From Seonamhaeicola sp. (GTDB lineage Bacteria > Bacteroidota > Bacteroidia > Flavobacteriales > Flavobacteriaceae): DNA of 64,000 bases. The notes under the pieces were generated by a model. It had not been told where the DNA came from, did no database searches, and was given only the letters and a program-made list of their open reading frames with translations. A program made the translations under genes and the position numbers. Position 1 is the first letter of the stretch; each line of letters starts with the position of its first letter. This document shows, piece by piece, positions 35,279 through 44,512 of this stretch. Location of the stretch: NCBI RefSeq assembly GCF_028281565.1, contig NZ_JANQJQ010000014.1, forward strand, positions 1 to 64,000, written 5' to 3'.

Positions 35279-37309
35279 ATGAAATTTTTCTTTTCAATAG
35301 TTGTTATGCTAACCGCACTTTTGAGTTTTTCCCAACATGATGGTTGGCATATTTCGGCTACAGACAGCTCCAATTACACGGGCATTGTAGTTGCTAACGG
35401 AAGAATTGGGATTTTACCCTCCAAGCACATTTTTAAGACAGAACAGATCATTCTTAATAATGTTTATGACAAGGAATCACCTTTAGGGGTGAGTAGGATA
35501 TTATCAGGTCTTAATTTCCAAGACATTCAAATTGAAATAGACGGGGAACTGGTTTCCGATGAAAACATTTCCAACTGGAAACAAACCCTAAATATGAAGG
35601 AGGCCTCCTTTACAACCTCCTTTTCCTTTAAAAACAAAGCGCAGGTATCCTATACCATATATGCTTTAAGGAATGTACCGTATACGGGCTATCTGGATAT
35701 TTCCGTAAAAGCTTTAAAGGATATTTCCATACAGGCTACAGCAAGTATCGTTACGCCGAAAGAATACCATAACCCCATGAGTACCTTTAGAGTCTTACGG
35801 GATTTGGAAACTACCATGCCCATTCTGCAAACCGTGGCACAAAGCAGACAAAAAAGACATACTGTAGCAGCTTCGGGAACCTTTATCTGGCATGACATCA
35901 ATAGTACCAGAGAACATCAAAGGCCGGAGTTACATCATAAAAAAATTGATGACCACAACCATCAATTAAGCTTTAACAAGTCACTTAAAAAAGGGAGCGC
36001 TCTGGATTTTGCCTGGACCGCGGCACAAACCACAACACAGGATTTTAACGACCCGCAGAGCGAATCTGAACGCTTTGTGATTTTCAATCTTCTAACGCCC
36101 AGGGAGGATCTGTTAAATCAGCATAAAGCGCTATGGCGTGATCTTTGGCAAGGCGATATTATTGTGGAAGGCGACTTACAGTCGCAACAAGATATTCGTT
36201 TGGCGCTCTATCATTTATATGCCTTTGGAAGGGGTGACAACAATTTAAGTATCGCCCCCATGGGTCTATCCTCTCAAAATTATAATGGCCATATCTTTTG
36301 GGATACCGAATTATGGATGTACCCGCCCCTGCTATTACTTAACCAGGATATAGCCAGATCTTTAGTAAACTATCGCTCAGACCGATTGGATAAAGCAAAA
36401 GAAAAAGCCGTAAACTTTGGTTATAAAGGCGCTATGTTTCCCTGGGAAAGTGATGATACCGGAGAAGAAGCCACGCCGGCCTGGGCTTTAACCGGAACCT
36501 TTGAGCATCACATTACAGCCGATGTGGCCATAGCTTTTTGGAATTACTACAGGGTGACCAGAGACAAGAAATGGTTAGAACAAAGAGGCTATCCCATGCT
36601 AAAAGAGGTAGCCGATTATTGGGTTAGCAGAGTCCATAAAAATGACGATGGCAGCTACAGCATTAAAAATGTTGTTGGTGCCAATGAGTTTGCGCCTAAT
36701 GTAGACGATAATGCTTTTACCAACGGTGCCGCCATTACGGCATTGCAGTATGCCTCGCTTGCAGCAAAAGCATTAAACCGTTCCGGTAATAACATGTGGG
36801 ATGAAGTAGCCTCCAAAATCAAGATCTATCAATTTCAGGACGGCACTACTATGGAGCATAGCACCTATGACGGCGACATCATAAAACAGGCCGATGTTAA
36901 CCTTCTTACGTTTCCTTTGAATATAGTTACCGACAAAGCAACCGTATTAAAAGACCTAAAATACTATGAGCCCAAACTGGCTAAAGAAGGCCCTGCTATG
37001 GGGAAATCGGTTTTCGCCGTTATTTACGCCCGTCTAGGCGATGCGGACAATGCCTTCAGGTTATTCAAAGAAAGCTATGAACCTAATAAACGGCCCCCAT
37101 TTGGAGCGCTTTCGGAAACGGCTACCGGGCATTACCCGTATTTTGCCACCGGAGCCGGTGGTATGTTACAAACCGTATTGTTCGGATTTGGAGGGTTACA
37201 CCTGACGGATAATGGCATTGAGCAAAAAAATGCTATCTTACCCAAGCAATGGAAGTCGCTCACTATAAAAGGAGTTGGCAAAGAAAAAAATACCTATGTC
37301 ATTAAATAA
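35279..37309 (+). CDS. Exported GH65 alpha-glucosidase (kojibiose-hydrolase-like)
   Basis: This is a secreted GH65 protein of 676 aa with a cleavable signal peptide (MKFFFSIVVMLTALLSFSQ). A periplasmic phosphorylase makes little sense, so hydrolysis is expected. The catalytic acid is E470 in VVGANEFAPN, where the phosphorylase next door has GPDEY. E613 in ALSETATG is placed where the general base of GH65 hydrolases lies. I recall acid and base residues 472 and 616 for the Flavobacterium johnsoniae alpha-1,2-glucosidase, almost the same spacing. The acceptor loop FPWESDDTGEEATPAW is also of that type. The likely job is to cut glucose from kojibiose-like alpha-1,2-glucosides in the periplasm. 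It is followed 7 bp later by a DoxX-like gene. Specificity is inference. Confidence 0.88.
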   Translation: MKFFFSIVVMLTALLSFSQHDGWHISATDSSNYTGIVVANGRIGILPSKHIFKTEQIILNNVYDKESPLGVSRILSGLNFQDIQIEIDGELVSDENISNWKQTLNMKEASFTTSFSFKNKAQVSYTIYALRNVPYTGYLDISVKALKDISIQATASIVTPKEYHNPMSTFRVLRDLETTMPILQTVAQSRQKRHTVAASGTFIWHDINSTREHQRPELHHKKIDDHNHQLSFNKSLKKGSALDFAWTAAQTTTQDFNDPQSESERFVIFNLLTPREDLLNQHKALWRDLWQGDIIVEGDLQSQQDIRLALYHLYAFGRGDNNLSIAPMGLSSQNYNGHIFWDTELWMYPPLLLLNQDIARSLVNYRSDRLDKAKEKAVNFGYKGAMFPWESDDTGEEATPAWALTGTFEHHITADVAIAFWNYYRVTRDKKWLEQRGYPMLKEVADYWVSRVHKNDDGSYSIKNVVGANEFAPNVDDNAFTNGAAITALQYASLAAKALNRSGNNMWDEVASKIKIYQFQDGTTMEHSTYDGDIIKQADVNLLTFPLNIVTDKATVLKDLKYYEPKLAKEGPAMGKSVFAVIYARLGDADNAFRLFKESYEPNKRPPFGALSETATGHYPYFATGAGGMLQTVLFGFGGLHLTDNGIEQKNAILPKQWKSLTIKGVGKEKNTYVIK

Positions 37310-37316
37310 TTTTATT

Positions 37317-37751
37317 ATGGAACGTATCATTAAAAAGATTAGAAAAAATCATATTCTGGCCATTTGTCTTGGCATCGTGTATCTTTGGTTTGGCATTCTT
37401 AAATTCTTTCCAAACCACAGCCCTGCCGAAAGTCTGGCAAAGAATACGGTTGATATCATAACTTTTGGAAGCATGTCGCCGGATGTATCCATTATATTAT
37501 TGGCTGCCTGGGAAACGCTCGTGGGCATCCTGTTAATTTTTAATATCAAAAGACAGGTGGCACTGATTTTGGCTTTTGCCCATATTCTCCCAACCTTTTT
37601 ACCTTTGTTTCTGTTTAGCCAGGATTCTTTTACGTCGCCGTTTTCATTTACACTATTGGGGCAGTACATCTTTAAAAATATTATTATCATTGGGGCTCTG
37701 GTCACCTTGTTCAAATACCATCAAAATAAAAACATAGCCGCCTCTGCATAA
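37317..37751 (+). CDS. DoxX-like small membrane protein
   Basis: This 144-aa inner-membrane protein has four predicted hydrophobic segments and the DoxX-family start (AICLGIVYLWFGILKFFPN) followed by a second helix region with WETLVGILLIFN. I start at the ATG at 37317; the open frame begins at 37275, but that would overlap the GH65 gene by 35 bp. The stop precedes the sugar-porter gene by 27 bp. The function is not known; family members are linked to redox and stress functions, and there is no evidence for a role in sugar use beyond position. Confidence 0.7.
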   Translation: MERIIKKIRKNHILAICLGIVYLWFGILKFFPNHSPAESLAKNTVDIITFGSMSPDVSIILLAAWETLVGILLIFNIKRQVALILAFAHILPTFLPLFLFSQDSFTSPFSFTLLGQYIFKNIIIIGALVTLFKYHQNKNIAASA

Positions 37752-37778
37752 ATAATTACTTTTACAAAAAAACGTGGC

Positions 37779-39095
37779 ATGAACAGAAATATCCTGGCAT
37801 GGTCCATAACAGCTGCTTTAGCCGGATTTCTGTTTGGCTTTGACACCGTAGTTATATCGGGAGCCGAAAAGAAATTACAGGAACTCTGGGGTTCTTCAGA
37901 TGCGTTTCATGGCCTTGTGGTGATTGGTATGGCTCTTTGGGGAACGGTCATCGGAGCCTTTACCGGAGGCATTCCCACAAACAAATTAGGAAGAAAGCGG
38001 ACCTTAATTTACATCGGGCTACTATATACCGTTTCGGCTATTGGATCGGCGTTCTCCAATGACCCCATAACCTTTGCAGCATTCCGATTTATCGGCGGAT
38101 TGGGTGTAGGCGCCTCCACTATTGCCGCACCAACCTATATCTCGGAAATTGCACCGGCCAAAGACCGTGGCAAGCTTGTAGGACTCTATCAGTTCAATAT
38201 TGTATTTGGTATTCTTATCGCGTTTCTATCCAATTACCTATTGAACAACATTGGCGAAAACGCCTGGCGTTGGATGGTGGGTATAGAAGCCTTACCGGCC
38301 CTAATGTATACCCTGTTGGCTCTTCTGATCCCCAAAAGCCCCAGATGGTTGCTAACCCAACAGAAAGAAGATGCGGCGAAACAGGTATTTTCAAAAATAT
38401 CCCCAAACCAGGATGCCCATCAGATTATGGAACAGATAAAAAGTGATTTCCTGGAAAAGAATAACAAGGACACCATTTTCCTAAAAAAGCTTAGGACGCC
38501 CCTGATTTTGGCTTTTTTAATCGCTTTTTTCAATCAGCTTTCCGGAATAAATGCCCTGTTATACTACGCACCCCGGATCTTGGAAGAAGCCGGTTTAGGA
38601 AACAGTGCGGCGCTTTTAAGCAGTATTGGGATTGGGATTACCAACCTTATATTTACGCTCCTGGGAATTTTTCTAATTGACAGACTCGGAAGAAAACAAC
38701 TGATGTATTTCGGATCCGTGGGTTATATTGTATCGCTTGTTCTAATTGCCGTGGCGTTTTACCTTAACTGGGGTGGGGTTTCAGTCCCCATTTTCATGTT
38801 CATCTTTATAGCTGCTCATGCCATAGGCCAGGGTACGGTGATATGGGTATTTATTTCAGAAATATTCCCCAATCATTTAAGGGGTGCCGGTCAATCATTT
38901 GGAAGCTCCGTACATTGGGTGCTCGCCGCCATTATTCCCTCCCTGGTTCCCATATCATTTTCTGTTATTGGCCCTTCAAATGTATTTTTCTTTTTTGCCA
39001 TCATGATGGTTTTACAACTCTTATTTGTTATTTTCATGATGCCGGAAACCAAAGGCGTGTCTTTGGAAGCTTTGAGCAAAAGATTAATGAAGTGA
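37779..39095 (+). CDS. Sugar-porter family MFS transporter
   Basis: This is a 438-aa hexose/pentose proton symporter of the XylE/GLUT-like branch. Signature motifs are FGFDTVVISGAE in helix 1, GRKRTL after helix 2, RFIGGLGVGAST and YISEIAPAKDRGKLVGLYQ, the helix-7 motif NQLSGINALLYYAP, the second-half DRLGRKQL and the terminal PETKGVSLE. Twelve membrane segments are expected. It lies 27 bp after the DoxX-like gene and 23 bp before the fructokinase. It probably brings in the monosaccharide released outside by GH32, i.e. fructose, or glucose from the exported GH65. Confidence 0.93.
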   Translation: MNRNILAWSITAALAGFLFGFDTVVISGAEKKLQELWGSSDAFHGLVVIGMALWGTVIGAFTGGIPTNKLGRKRTLIYIGLLYTVSAIGSAFSNDPITFAAFRFIGGLGVGASTIAAPTYISEIAPAKDRGKLVGLYQFNIVFGILIAFLSNYLLNNIGENAWRWMVGIEALPALMYTLLALLIPKSPRWLLTQQKEDAAKQVFSKISPNQDAHQIMEQIKSDFLEKNNKDTIFLKKLRTPLILAFLIAFFNQLSGINALLYYAPRILEEAGLGNSAALLSSIGIGITNLIFTLLGIFLIDRLGRKQLMYFGSVGYIVSLVLIAVAFYLNWGGVSVPIFMFIFIAAHAIGQGTVIWVFISEIFPNHLRGAGQSFGSSVHWVLAAIIPSLVPISFSVIGPSNVFFFFAIMMVLQLLFVIFMMPETKGVSLEALSKRLMK

Positions 39096-39118
39096 CCTGA
39101 CATTTATAAACAAGATTT

Positions 39119-39997
39119 ATGTTATCTATCGTTTGTTTTGGGGAAGTTTTATGGGATGTCTTTGATACCCATAAAAAAATTGGAGGGGCACCTTTAAATG
39201 TGGCACTCCGGCTTAATGCCTTTGGAAATAAAACCGCCATCATAAGTGCTGTTGGGAATGACCCGGAAGGAGAAGAACTCCTGTCCTATCTGAAAGAACA
39301 TCGCTTAAACACAACCCATATTCGAATCCATAAAGAGTTTAAAACCGGTATGGTAAACGTTAGCCTAAATAATGCGGGAGTGGCCTCTTATACCATTGAA
39401 CACCCTGCTGCCTGGGACAACATTGAAGGAACACCGGCAAACAAAGCACTAGTAAAACAAGCCGATGCATTAGTTTACGGAAGTCTGGCCTCACGGGATG
39501 CGGTTTCAAAACAAACCTTGATTGATTTAATCGGAGTTGCTAATTTTAAAATTTTCGACATCAACCTAAGGGCTCCCCATTACAATTACAAGGATTTACA
39601 GTTTTTAATGGACCAAGCCGACATGATTAAGTTTAATGAAGAAGAACTTACGGAACTATGTGCATCCTTAGGCAAGTCCTATCCCTCTCTAACCGACCAG
39701 CTAAACTTTATTTCAGAAAAAACTAACACCCATACCATTTGCATTACCCTGGGGGAAAAGGGCGCCGTGCTTCTTAACCATGGCATGCTGTATACCAATA
39801 CAGGTTACACCGTAAAAGTTTTGGATACCGTGGGAGCAGGCGACGCCTTTTTGGGCACCTTCATTCATTATCTGTTAAGTGAAAACAACCCGCAAAAAGC
39901 CCTGGATTACGCCTGTGCCGCAGGAGCTTTGGTAGCCAGTAAAGCCGGTGCCAATCCTAAAATCGAGGAAAAAGACATTCTGGATCTTGTAGGTTGA
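39119..39997 (+). CDS. Fructokinase, PfkB family
   Basis: This is a cytoplasmic PfkB-type carbohydrate kinase of 292 aa. GGAPLNVALRL at 22-32 is the N-terminal signature and DTVGAGDAF at 236-244 the second, with D242 as catalytic base. The short N-terminus CFGEVLWDVF is typical of bacterial fructokinases. It would phosphorylate fructose released by GH32 or by the sucrose-phosphorylase-like enzyme to fructose 6-phosphate. It is the last gene of the plus-strand group; the 284-bp gap after it contains no clear terminator. The fructose assignment rests on the family and context; a different ketose is possible. Confidence 0.88.
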   Translation: MLSIVCFGEVLWDVFDTHKKIGGAPLNVALRLNAFGNKTAIISAVGNDPEGEELLSYLKEHRLNTTHIRIHKEFKTGMVNVSLNNAGVASYTIEHPAAWDNIEGTPANKALVKQADALVYGSLASRDAVSKQTLIDLIGVANFKIFDINLRAPHYNYKDLQFLMDQADMIKFNEEELTELCASLGKSYPSLTDQLNFISEKTNTHTICITLGEKGAVLLNHGMLYTNTGYTVKVLDTVGAGDAFLGTFIHYLLSENNPQKALDYACAAGALVASKAGANPKIEEKDILDLVG

Positions 39998-40251
39998 CCT
40001 GTTATCGAACCAGCCTTTAGTATTTAAAAAAGTCCCATGCAAATTTCAGCATCCAAAAAATCCATAACTTAAATGGTCATGAGTCTGGTTCCCTGTGTAG
40101 GACCTTCAAATCTAAGCTAAAATCCAACGTTTATATTAACTTGTTAACGCTTAAAATAAACAGTAAATCAAAACTTATTGTTAAGCAATAAGATAAGACA
40201 TTTATTCTACTGGTTTGTACAATTGTTCTAATTCATATTTATCCCGTATTT

Positions 40252-40259
40252 TATATTTG
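40252..40259 (+). promoter_or_regulatory. Possible Bacteroidota -7 element before sulfatase
   Basis: TATATTTG fits the Bacteroidota -7 consensus TAnnTTTG and lies 22 bp before the ATG of the sulfatase. I cannot find a well-spaced -33 TTTG, so support is weak. Confidence 0.3.
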
Positions 40260-40281
40260 TTTAATTAAATAATAATACAAA

Positions 40282-41772
40282 ATGACATCAGTATATAAAT
40301 TAACAGTCCTATTTTGCCTGTTCGGTGTAAATATGGCTTTGGTATTTGGTCAACAACCTAATATAATTGTAATTTTTGCAGATGATCTGGGGTACAATGA
40401 TGTAGGTTTTACAGGAGCAACACCAATTAAAACCCCAAATATTGACAAATTAGCTGAGTCCGGGGTGATTTTCACAGATGGCTATGTCACACATCCTTAT
40501 TGTGGTCCTTCAAGGGCGGGGTTAATGTCCGGTCGTTATCAGGCCAGATTTGGTATGGAATCAAACCCAAGTTACTCCCCCTATGACGTTGACCAGGGCA
40601 TTCCACTTGATGTTCGTTTCTTTCCTGAAGAACTCCAAAAGAAGGGCTACAGGACAGGTATCATAGGAAAATGGCATTTGGGTGCAGCACCGCCACAACA
40701 GCCTAACAACAGAGGGTTCGATTACTTTTTTGGATTCTTAGGCGGCGGGCATGATTATTTTACAACAGATATTACGGCTTCTCATTATACAAAGGATGGT
40801 AAGCGTTTAGCTTATAGCCCTGTTGAAGGAGGATACCTGCCATTACAGCGAAACAAACTGGCTGAAAATGTTAATGGTTATTTAACCACAGTTTTTAGTG
40901 AAGACGCGGTAAAATTTGTTGAAGACTCAAAAAATGATGCCAAACCCTTTTTCCTGTATTTAGCTTACAATGCGCCTCATGGCCCGCTTCAGGCTCCAAA
41001 GGATATTATTGATAAGTACAAGCATATAGAGGATAAAAACAGACGAGTTTATGCAGCAATGATCGATGTCATGGATCAAGGGATTGGGTTGTTAATAGAT
41101 GCCCTGGAAAAAAGCGGACAACGGCATAATACCATGATATATTTTCTAAGTGATAACGGGGGTGTTTATCCCAAGCGAAATTATGAAAATGAGGATTGGG
41201 CCGATAATTCCCCTTTTAGAGCCGGAAAAGGCTCTACTTTTGACGGCGGTATACGTGTTCCTTTTATACTAAGTTGGCCTGCAAAAATTGCAGCAGGAAC
41301 GGTTTACAGCAATCCTGTTATCTCGTTAGATATTGCGGCAACAAGCTTAAAAGTTGCAGATAAACAAAGTGATCTTAGCCAGTATGATGGAAAAAACCTA
41401 ATTCCGTATGTACTTGGTGAAAACACTGGGCTACCGCACGAGGCTCTATTCTGGAGAGGCGGTAATGGCAGGTCATTTGCCGTAAGGACCGCAACCGAAA
41501 AGCTAATTGGTCGTAGTGGAAAACGTCTTGAGGTTCAGTATTACAGCATAGATACTGATATTTCTGAAAATGATAACATAATAGAAAACAAGAAAAAGAG
41601 CGCTATGAAAGTGGCTGAGTTATGGAACGCATGGAACAAAAAAAATGTTCCAAATCGACATATTCAAGTAGGTGATTATCAGAAAAAGCGTGAGACAAAG
41701 TTAAAAGAAATTCACGAGGATTATCAAAGTAAAACAAAGCCGCTTTATTTCATCCCCAAAGGTTTAGATTAA
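40282..41772 (+). CDS. Exported formylglycine-dependent sulfatase
   Basis: This is a type I sulfatase of 496 aa. The signal peptide ends near VFGQ, so the mature enzyme starts around residue 24 and is soluble in the periplasm or secreted. FADDLGYNDVGF holds the metal-binding Asp pair, and C74-x-P-S-R (YCGPSRAGLMSGR) is the formylglycine motif. GKWHLG, the central His in NAPHGPL and LSDNGG complete the active site. It stands alone on the plus strand and converges with the minus-strand EEP gene. It may belong to locus C functionally, but its transcription is separate. The substrate (sulfated glycan) is not predictable. Confidence 0.92.
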   Translation: MTSVYKLTVLFCLFGVNMALVFGQQPNIIVIFADDLGYNDVGFTGATPIKTPNIDKLAESGVIFTDGYVTHPYCGPSRAGLMSGRYQARFGMESNPSYSPYDVDQGIPLDVRFFPEELQKKGYRTGIIGKWHLGAAPPQQPNNRGFDYFFGFLGGGHDYFTTDITASHYTKDGKRLAYSPVEGGYLPLQRNKLAENVNGYLTTVFSEDAVKFVEDSKNDAKPFFLYLAYNAPHGPLQAPKDIIDKYKHIEDKNRRVYAAMIDVMDQGIGLLIDALEKSGQRHNTMIYFLSDNGGVYPKRNYENEDWADNSPFRAGKGSTFDGGIRVPFILSWPAKIAAGTVYSNPVISLDIAATSLKVADKQSDLSQYDGKNLIPYVLGENTGLPHEALFWRGGNGRSFAVRTATEKLIGRSGKRLEVQYYSIDTDISENDNIIENKKKSAMKVAELWNAWNKKNVPNRHIQVGDYQKKRETKLKEIHEDYQSKTKPLYFIPKGLD

Positions 41773-41796
41773 ATTTGATTAAAGCACTATCAAATT
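41772..41796. terminator. Short AT-rich hairpin between convergent genes
   Basis: An 8-bp stem (AATTTGAT/ATCAAATT) with a 9-base loop lies at the junction of the sulfatase and the convergent EEP gene, beginning at the sulfatase stop codon. It may serve as a bidirectional terminator but is AT-only at the stem ends and lacks a U-run on the plus strand. Confidence 0.3.
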
Positions 41797-41808
41797 AAAA
41801 AAATGAAA

Positions 41809-42654
41809 TTAATCGGATAAAATAGTTATCTCAGCATACACCGGAAAATGGTCTGAGGGATACCTGCCATTTTTTGGGTTGCTCAATACGGCATATTTAT
41901 TGACTTGAACATTATCTTTACTAGTAAGAATATAATCGATTCTTCTGCTAACGGGTCTATCAAAATGAAACCCATTATAAGTGCCTATAGGTCCAAAGGG
42001 TTTGTCTTTTGAAATACTTTTTGAGTCGTTAAAATAAGTATAAAGTTGCTTGATGTTTTCGGTTTCGGGCTCAAGATTAAAATCGCCCATCAGCACTACA
42101 GGAAGTTTTTGAATGTTTATTGCTTTCACCTTCTTTAGAATAAGTTTTGGGCTTTCCATTCTGGCAATTTTACCAACATGGTCAAAATGTGTGTTGAATA
42201 CCCAAAAGCGTTGTTGTGTCTTCACATTTTCAAAAAGGGCATAAGTACATATTCGATTGCACACCGCATCCCAACCCATTGAAACTTTATCCGGAGTTTC
42301 AGATAACCAAAAAGTACCATTTTCAACGATTTCAAAAATGTTTTGATTATAAAAAATTGCAGAATATTCACCTGAATTTTTCCCATCATCACGACCAACC
42401 CCAACATATTTAAAATCAACCAAAACACTATCCAAATATTGCATTTGATTGGGCAACGCCTCCTGAACTCCAAAAACATGAGGGTCATAAAAATTGATTT
42501 GCCCAACAACTAAATCCTTTCTATTGTCCCAACTGTTTTTCCCTTCCTTTGGATAGTCAAGTTTAATGTTGTAGGTCATCATTCTTGTAGTTTCCTGACC
42601 CTGTACCAGCATAAAACAAAAAACCAAAAACAGCAATGCAACAATTGTTTTCAT
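41809..42654 (-). CDS. Secreted endonuclease/exonuclease/phosphatase (EEP) family protein
   Basis: This is an exported 281-aa metal-dependent phosphoesterase of the EEP (DNase I/sphingomyelinase) fold. The signal peptide ends near VQGQ. The catalytic set is present: MTYNI, the metal ligand in VQEAL, GDFNLEP, RRIDYI and the C-terminal PSDHFPV. EEP proteins split phosphodiesters or phosphomonoesters; exported members next to Bacteroidota sugar loci have mostly unknown substrates. It starts 7 bp after the GH43-like gene and is the last gene of the locus C minus-strand run. A second EEP gene lies upstream of the locus at 61722-62828. Nucleic acid, phospholipid and phosphate-decorated glycan are all possible substrates. 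Confidence 0.88.
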   Translation of the reverse strand: MKTIVALLFLVFCFMLVQGQETTRMMTYNIKLDYPKEGKNSWDNRKDLVVGQINFYDPHVFGVQEALPNQMQYLDSVLVDFKYVGVGRDDGKNSGEYSAIFYNQNIFEIVENGTFWLSETPDKVSMGWDAVCNRICTYALFENVKTQQRFWVFNTHFDHVGKIARMESPKLILKKVKAINIQKLPVVLMGDFNLEPETENIKQLYTYFNDSKSISKDKPFGPIGTYNGFHFDRPVSRRIDYILTSKDNVQVNKYAVLSNPKNGRYPSDHFPVYAEITILSD

Positions 42655-42661
42655 AATATTT

Positions 42662-44512
42662 CTATTTCATAAATACAATATCACCTCTATCGGAAATACC
42701 ATTTTCATTAAATGCTTCAATGGTAAAATAGTATGGCGTATCACGATCCAAACAGCGCATAACATGTTCATTGGTATCGTAGACCAACCAGGATTGATAT
42801 AACTTATCCGGAGCAATTCCCCAACGGATATTATAGCCCTGGGCACCTTCCCCGGCATGCCATGTGAAAGTAGCATCTCTTCTATCAGCTTCACGTTTTA
42901 CTTCAAACCCTGTTACACTTTCCGGTACTTTACCATGGCCCAAACCGAACACCCTAAACTCAGACATGGCAAAGTTTGGTCCCGGAACTTCTACATTGTT
43001 ATAGCGCACATACTTTGCATTAACCGGCTCGTCCAACTCAATGTAAGCATTGGGCGCATCTATATTGCTGTTACTTCTGTCTGCAATGGTCTGCCACTTC
43101 TCGCCATCTTCAGACACCTCAATGCTAAAACGGTGGCTCAAACCTTCAACACGAGTATAAATAGCTGACTCATGGTCATGGAAATTAAGTTGAAACGCAT
43201 GAATTTTTCCCGGATTAAGCATTTCAATTGTTATCCATTGTTCGTCATTATTTGCCTCTGCCACCCAAAAGGTTTTTGGATTTTCATCGGTTAACACATT
43301 CGCCAGAATAGCACCATCAGCATTTTTTTTCATCGGTAATTCATTCACCACTACGTCATCATCATCTGAAGTAAATTTCATGATCTGTTTCAACGATGAG
43401 GACACCGTAACATTTCCTTTATACGAAAGCAACATCCAGCCATTATGCTGTCCGGCCTTTGTAGGATGATTGGGTACAAAGCGCGGATAATCCCCATAAT
43501 CTGTTGTGGAATACATTAAACCTTCATCATCAAAATAAGTTGGGAACATGCACAAACGACGTTCCCATTGCGCATTTGAAGCCAAAGCCATGGTTGCAAA
43601 ATGCCAATATTGCCCACCGGTTTGTTTTACCGTAATACCATGACCGGCACCATTCATAAAGCCTCCGGGTTTAAAACTCATAGGGTTATTTTTCATATAG
43701 TTAAATGGCCCAAGCGGTGTGTCTCCAATGTAAACACCATCGGCATACACATTAAATTGGGTTCCCGGTGCTGCATATTGCAAATAATATTTACCACCGT
43801 GCTTTGTCATGGATGCACCTTCCATATAGCCCTCTTTCAGCCTTGGATGAAAATTATTTTCGCCAAAACGTTCCCACCCGTGTTCTTCTTCAATTAGATT
43901 AATCAGTTCTTTTCTAACACCGGTTTCCAGAAAACGGTCCTCTTTATTTAACATGTTCACTCTTATAGGATGCACGTTGGACGAGCCCCAATACAAATAT
44001 GTTTTTCCGTCATCATCGATAAATAATTCTGAATCCTGAATATTTTTTGAAATAGAAGGTGTGGGTGTCCACTTACCGCTTTTTGGATCTTCTGTATAAA
44101 GTATACTTCCGTAACCCGCAGGATCCCCTGCAAAATACACCAATGAATCTTTATAGTTAAAAGCTGTAGGCGCATTGCAGCCTTCAAAAAACCATTGTTG
44201 TGGTTTTATAAAATTCCAGCTAACCAAATCTGTGGAATGCCAATAACCAAATGACCGTGTAACGAACATATAGTATTCTCCCTTAAATTCGATAACTGCC
44301 GGATCTGCTCCTGAACGATAAGACAAGTTGCTGCTTGAATTGTAGACCATGTAAGTATAATCTATATCTAATGGGTTACAATAAGTTTCGACGTCTTTAG
44401 CAGTATTCGAAATGGTTTTATGACCCGCATCTGTATGTGCCATTCGTTTACAGGAATGCAACCCTATAAGGAACGATATTACCATTAGTATTTTAAATTT
44501 TCTAGTGCTCAT
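42662..44512 (-). CDS. GH43-like enzyme with F5/8 (discoidin) and FN3 domains
   Basis: This is a multidomain lipoprotein (signal ending LHSC, Cys21) of 616 aa. The N-terminal five-bladed propeller (about 40-360) carries the GH43-type acids D70 (GADPAV), D160 (QDSELFIDDDGK) and E231 (EGASMTK). A discoidin/F5-8 type C-like carbohydrate-binding domain follows (about 400-525; TFWVAEANNDEQWITIEM, KYVRYNNVE). A C-terminal fibronectin type III domain closes it (FTWHAGEGAQGYNIRWG). GH43 members are usually arabinofuranosidases, xylosidases or exo-galactanases, so its presence in a beta-glucan-like locus is unexpected. Its start overlaps the sulfatase end by 11 bases, so they are coupled. The substrate is unknown. 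Confidence 0.85.
   Translation of the reverse strand: MSTRKFKILMVISFLIGLHSCKRMAHTDAGHKTISNTAKDVETYCNPLDIDYTYMVYNSSSNLSYRSGADPAVIEFKGEYYMFVTRSFGYWHSTDLVSWNFIKPQQWFFEGCNAPTAFNYKDSLVYFAGDPAGYGSILYTEDPKSGKWTPTPSISKNIQDSELFIDDDGKTYLYWGSSNVHPIRVNMLNKEDRFLETGVRKELINLIEEEHGWERFGENNFHPRLKEGYMEGASMTKHGGKYYLQYAAPGTQFNVYADGVYIGDTPLGPFNYMKNNPMSFKPGGFMNGAGHGITVKQTGGQYWHFATMALASNAQWERRLCMFPTYFDDEGLMYSTTDYGDYPRFVPNHPTKAGQHNGWMLLSYKGNVTVSSSLKQIMKFTSDDDDVVVNELPMKKNADGAILANVLTDENPKTFWVAEANNDEQWITIEMLNPGKIHAFQLNFHDHESAIYTRVEGLSHRFSIEVSEDGEKWQTIADRSNSNIDAPNAYIELDEPVNAKYVRYNNVEVPGPNFAMSEFRVFGLGHGKVPESVTGFEVKREADRRDATFTWHAGEGAQGYNIRWGIAPDKLYQSWLVYDTNEHVMRCLDRDTPYYFTIEAFNENGISDRGDIVFMK

Noticed and set aside
37275..37316. 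Upstream extension of the DoxX-like gene
   Set aside because: It would overlap the exported GH65 gene and adds a non-hydrophobic stretch before the conserved start; the ATG at 37317 is better.
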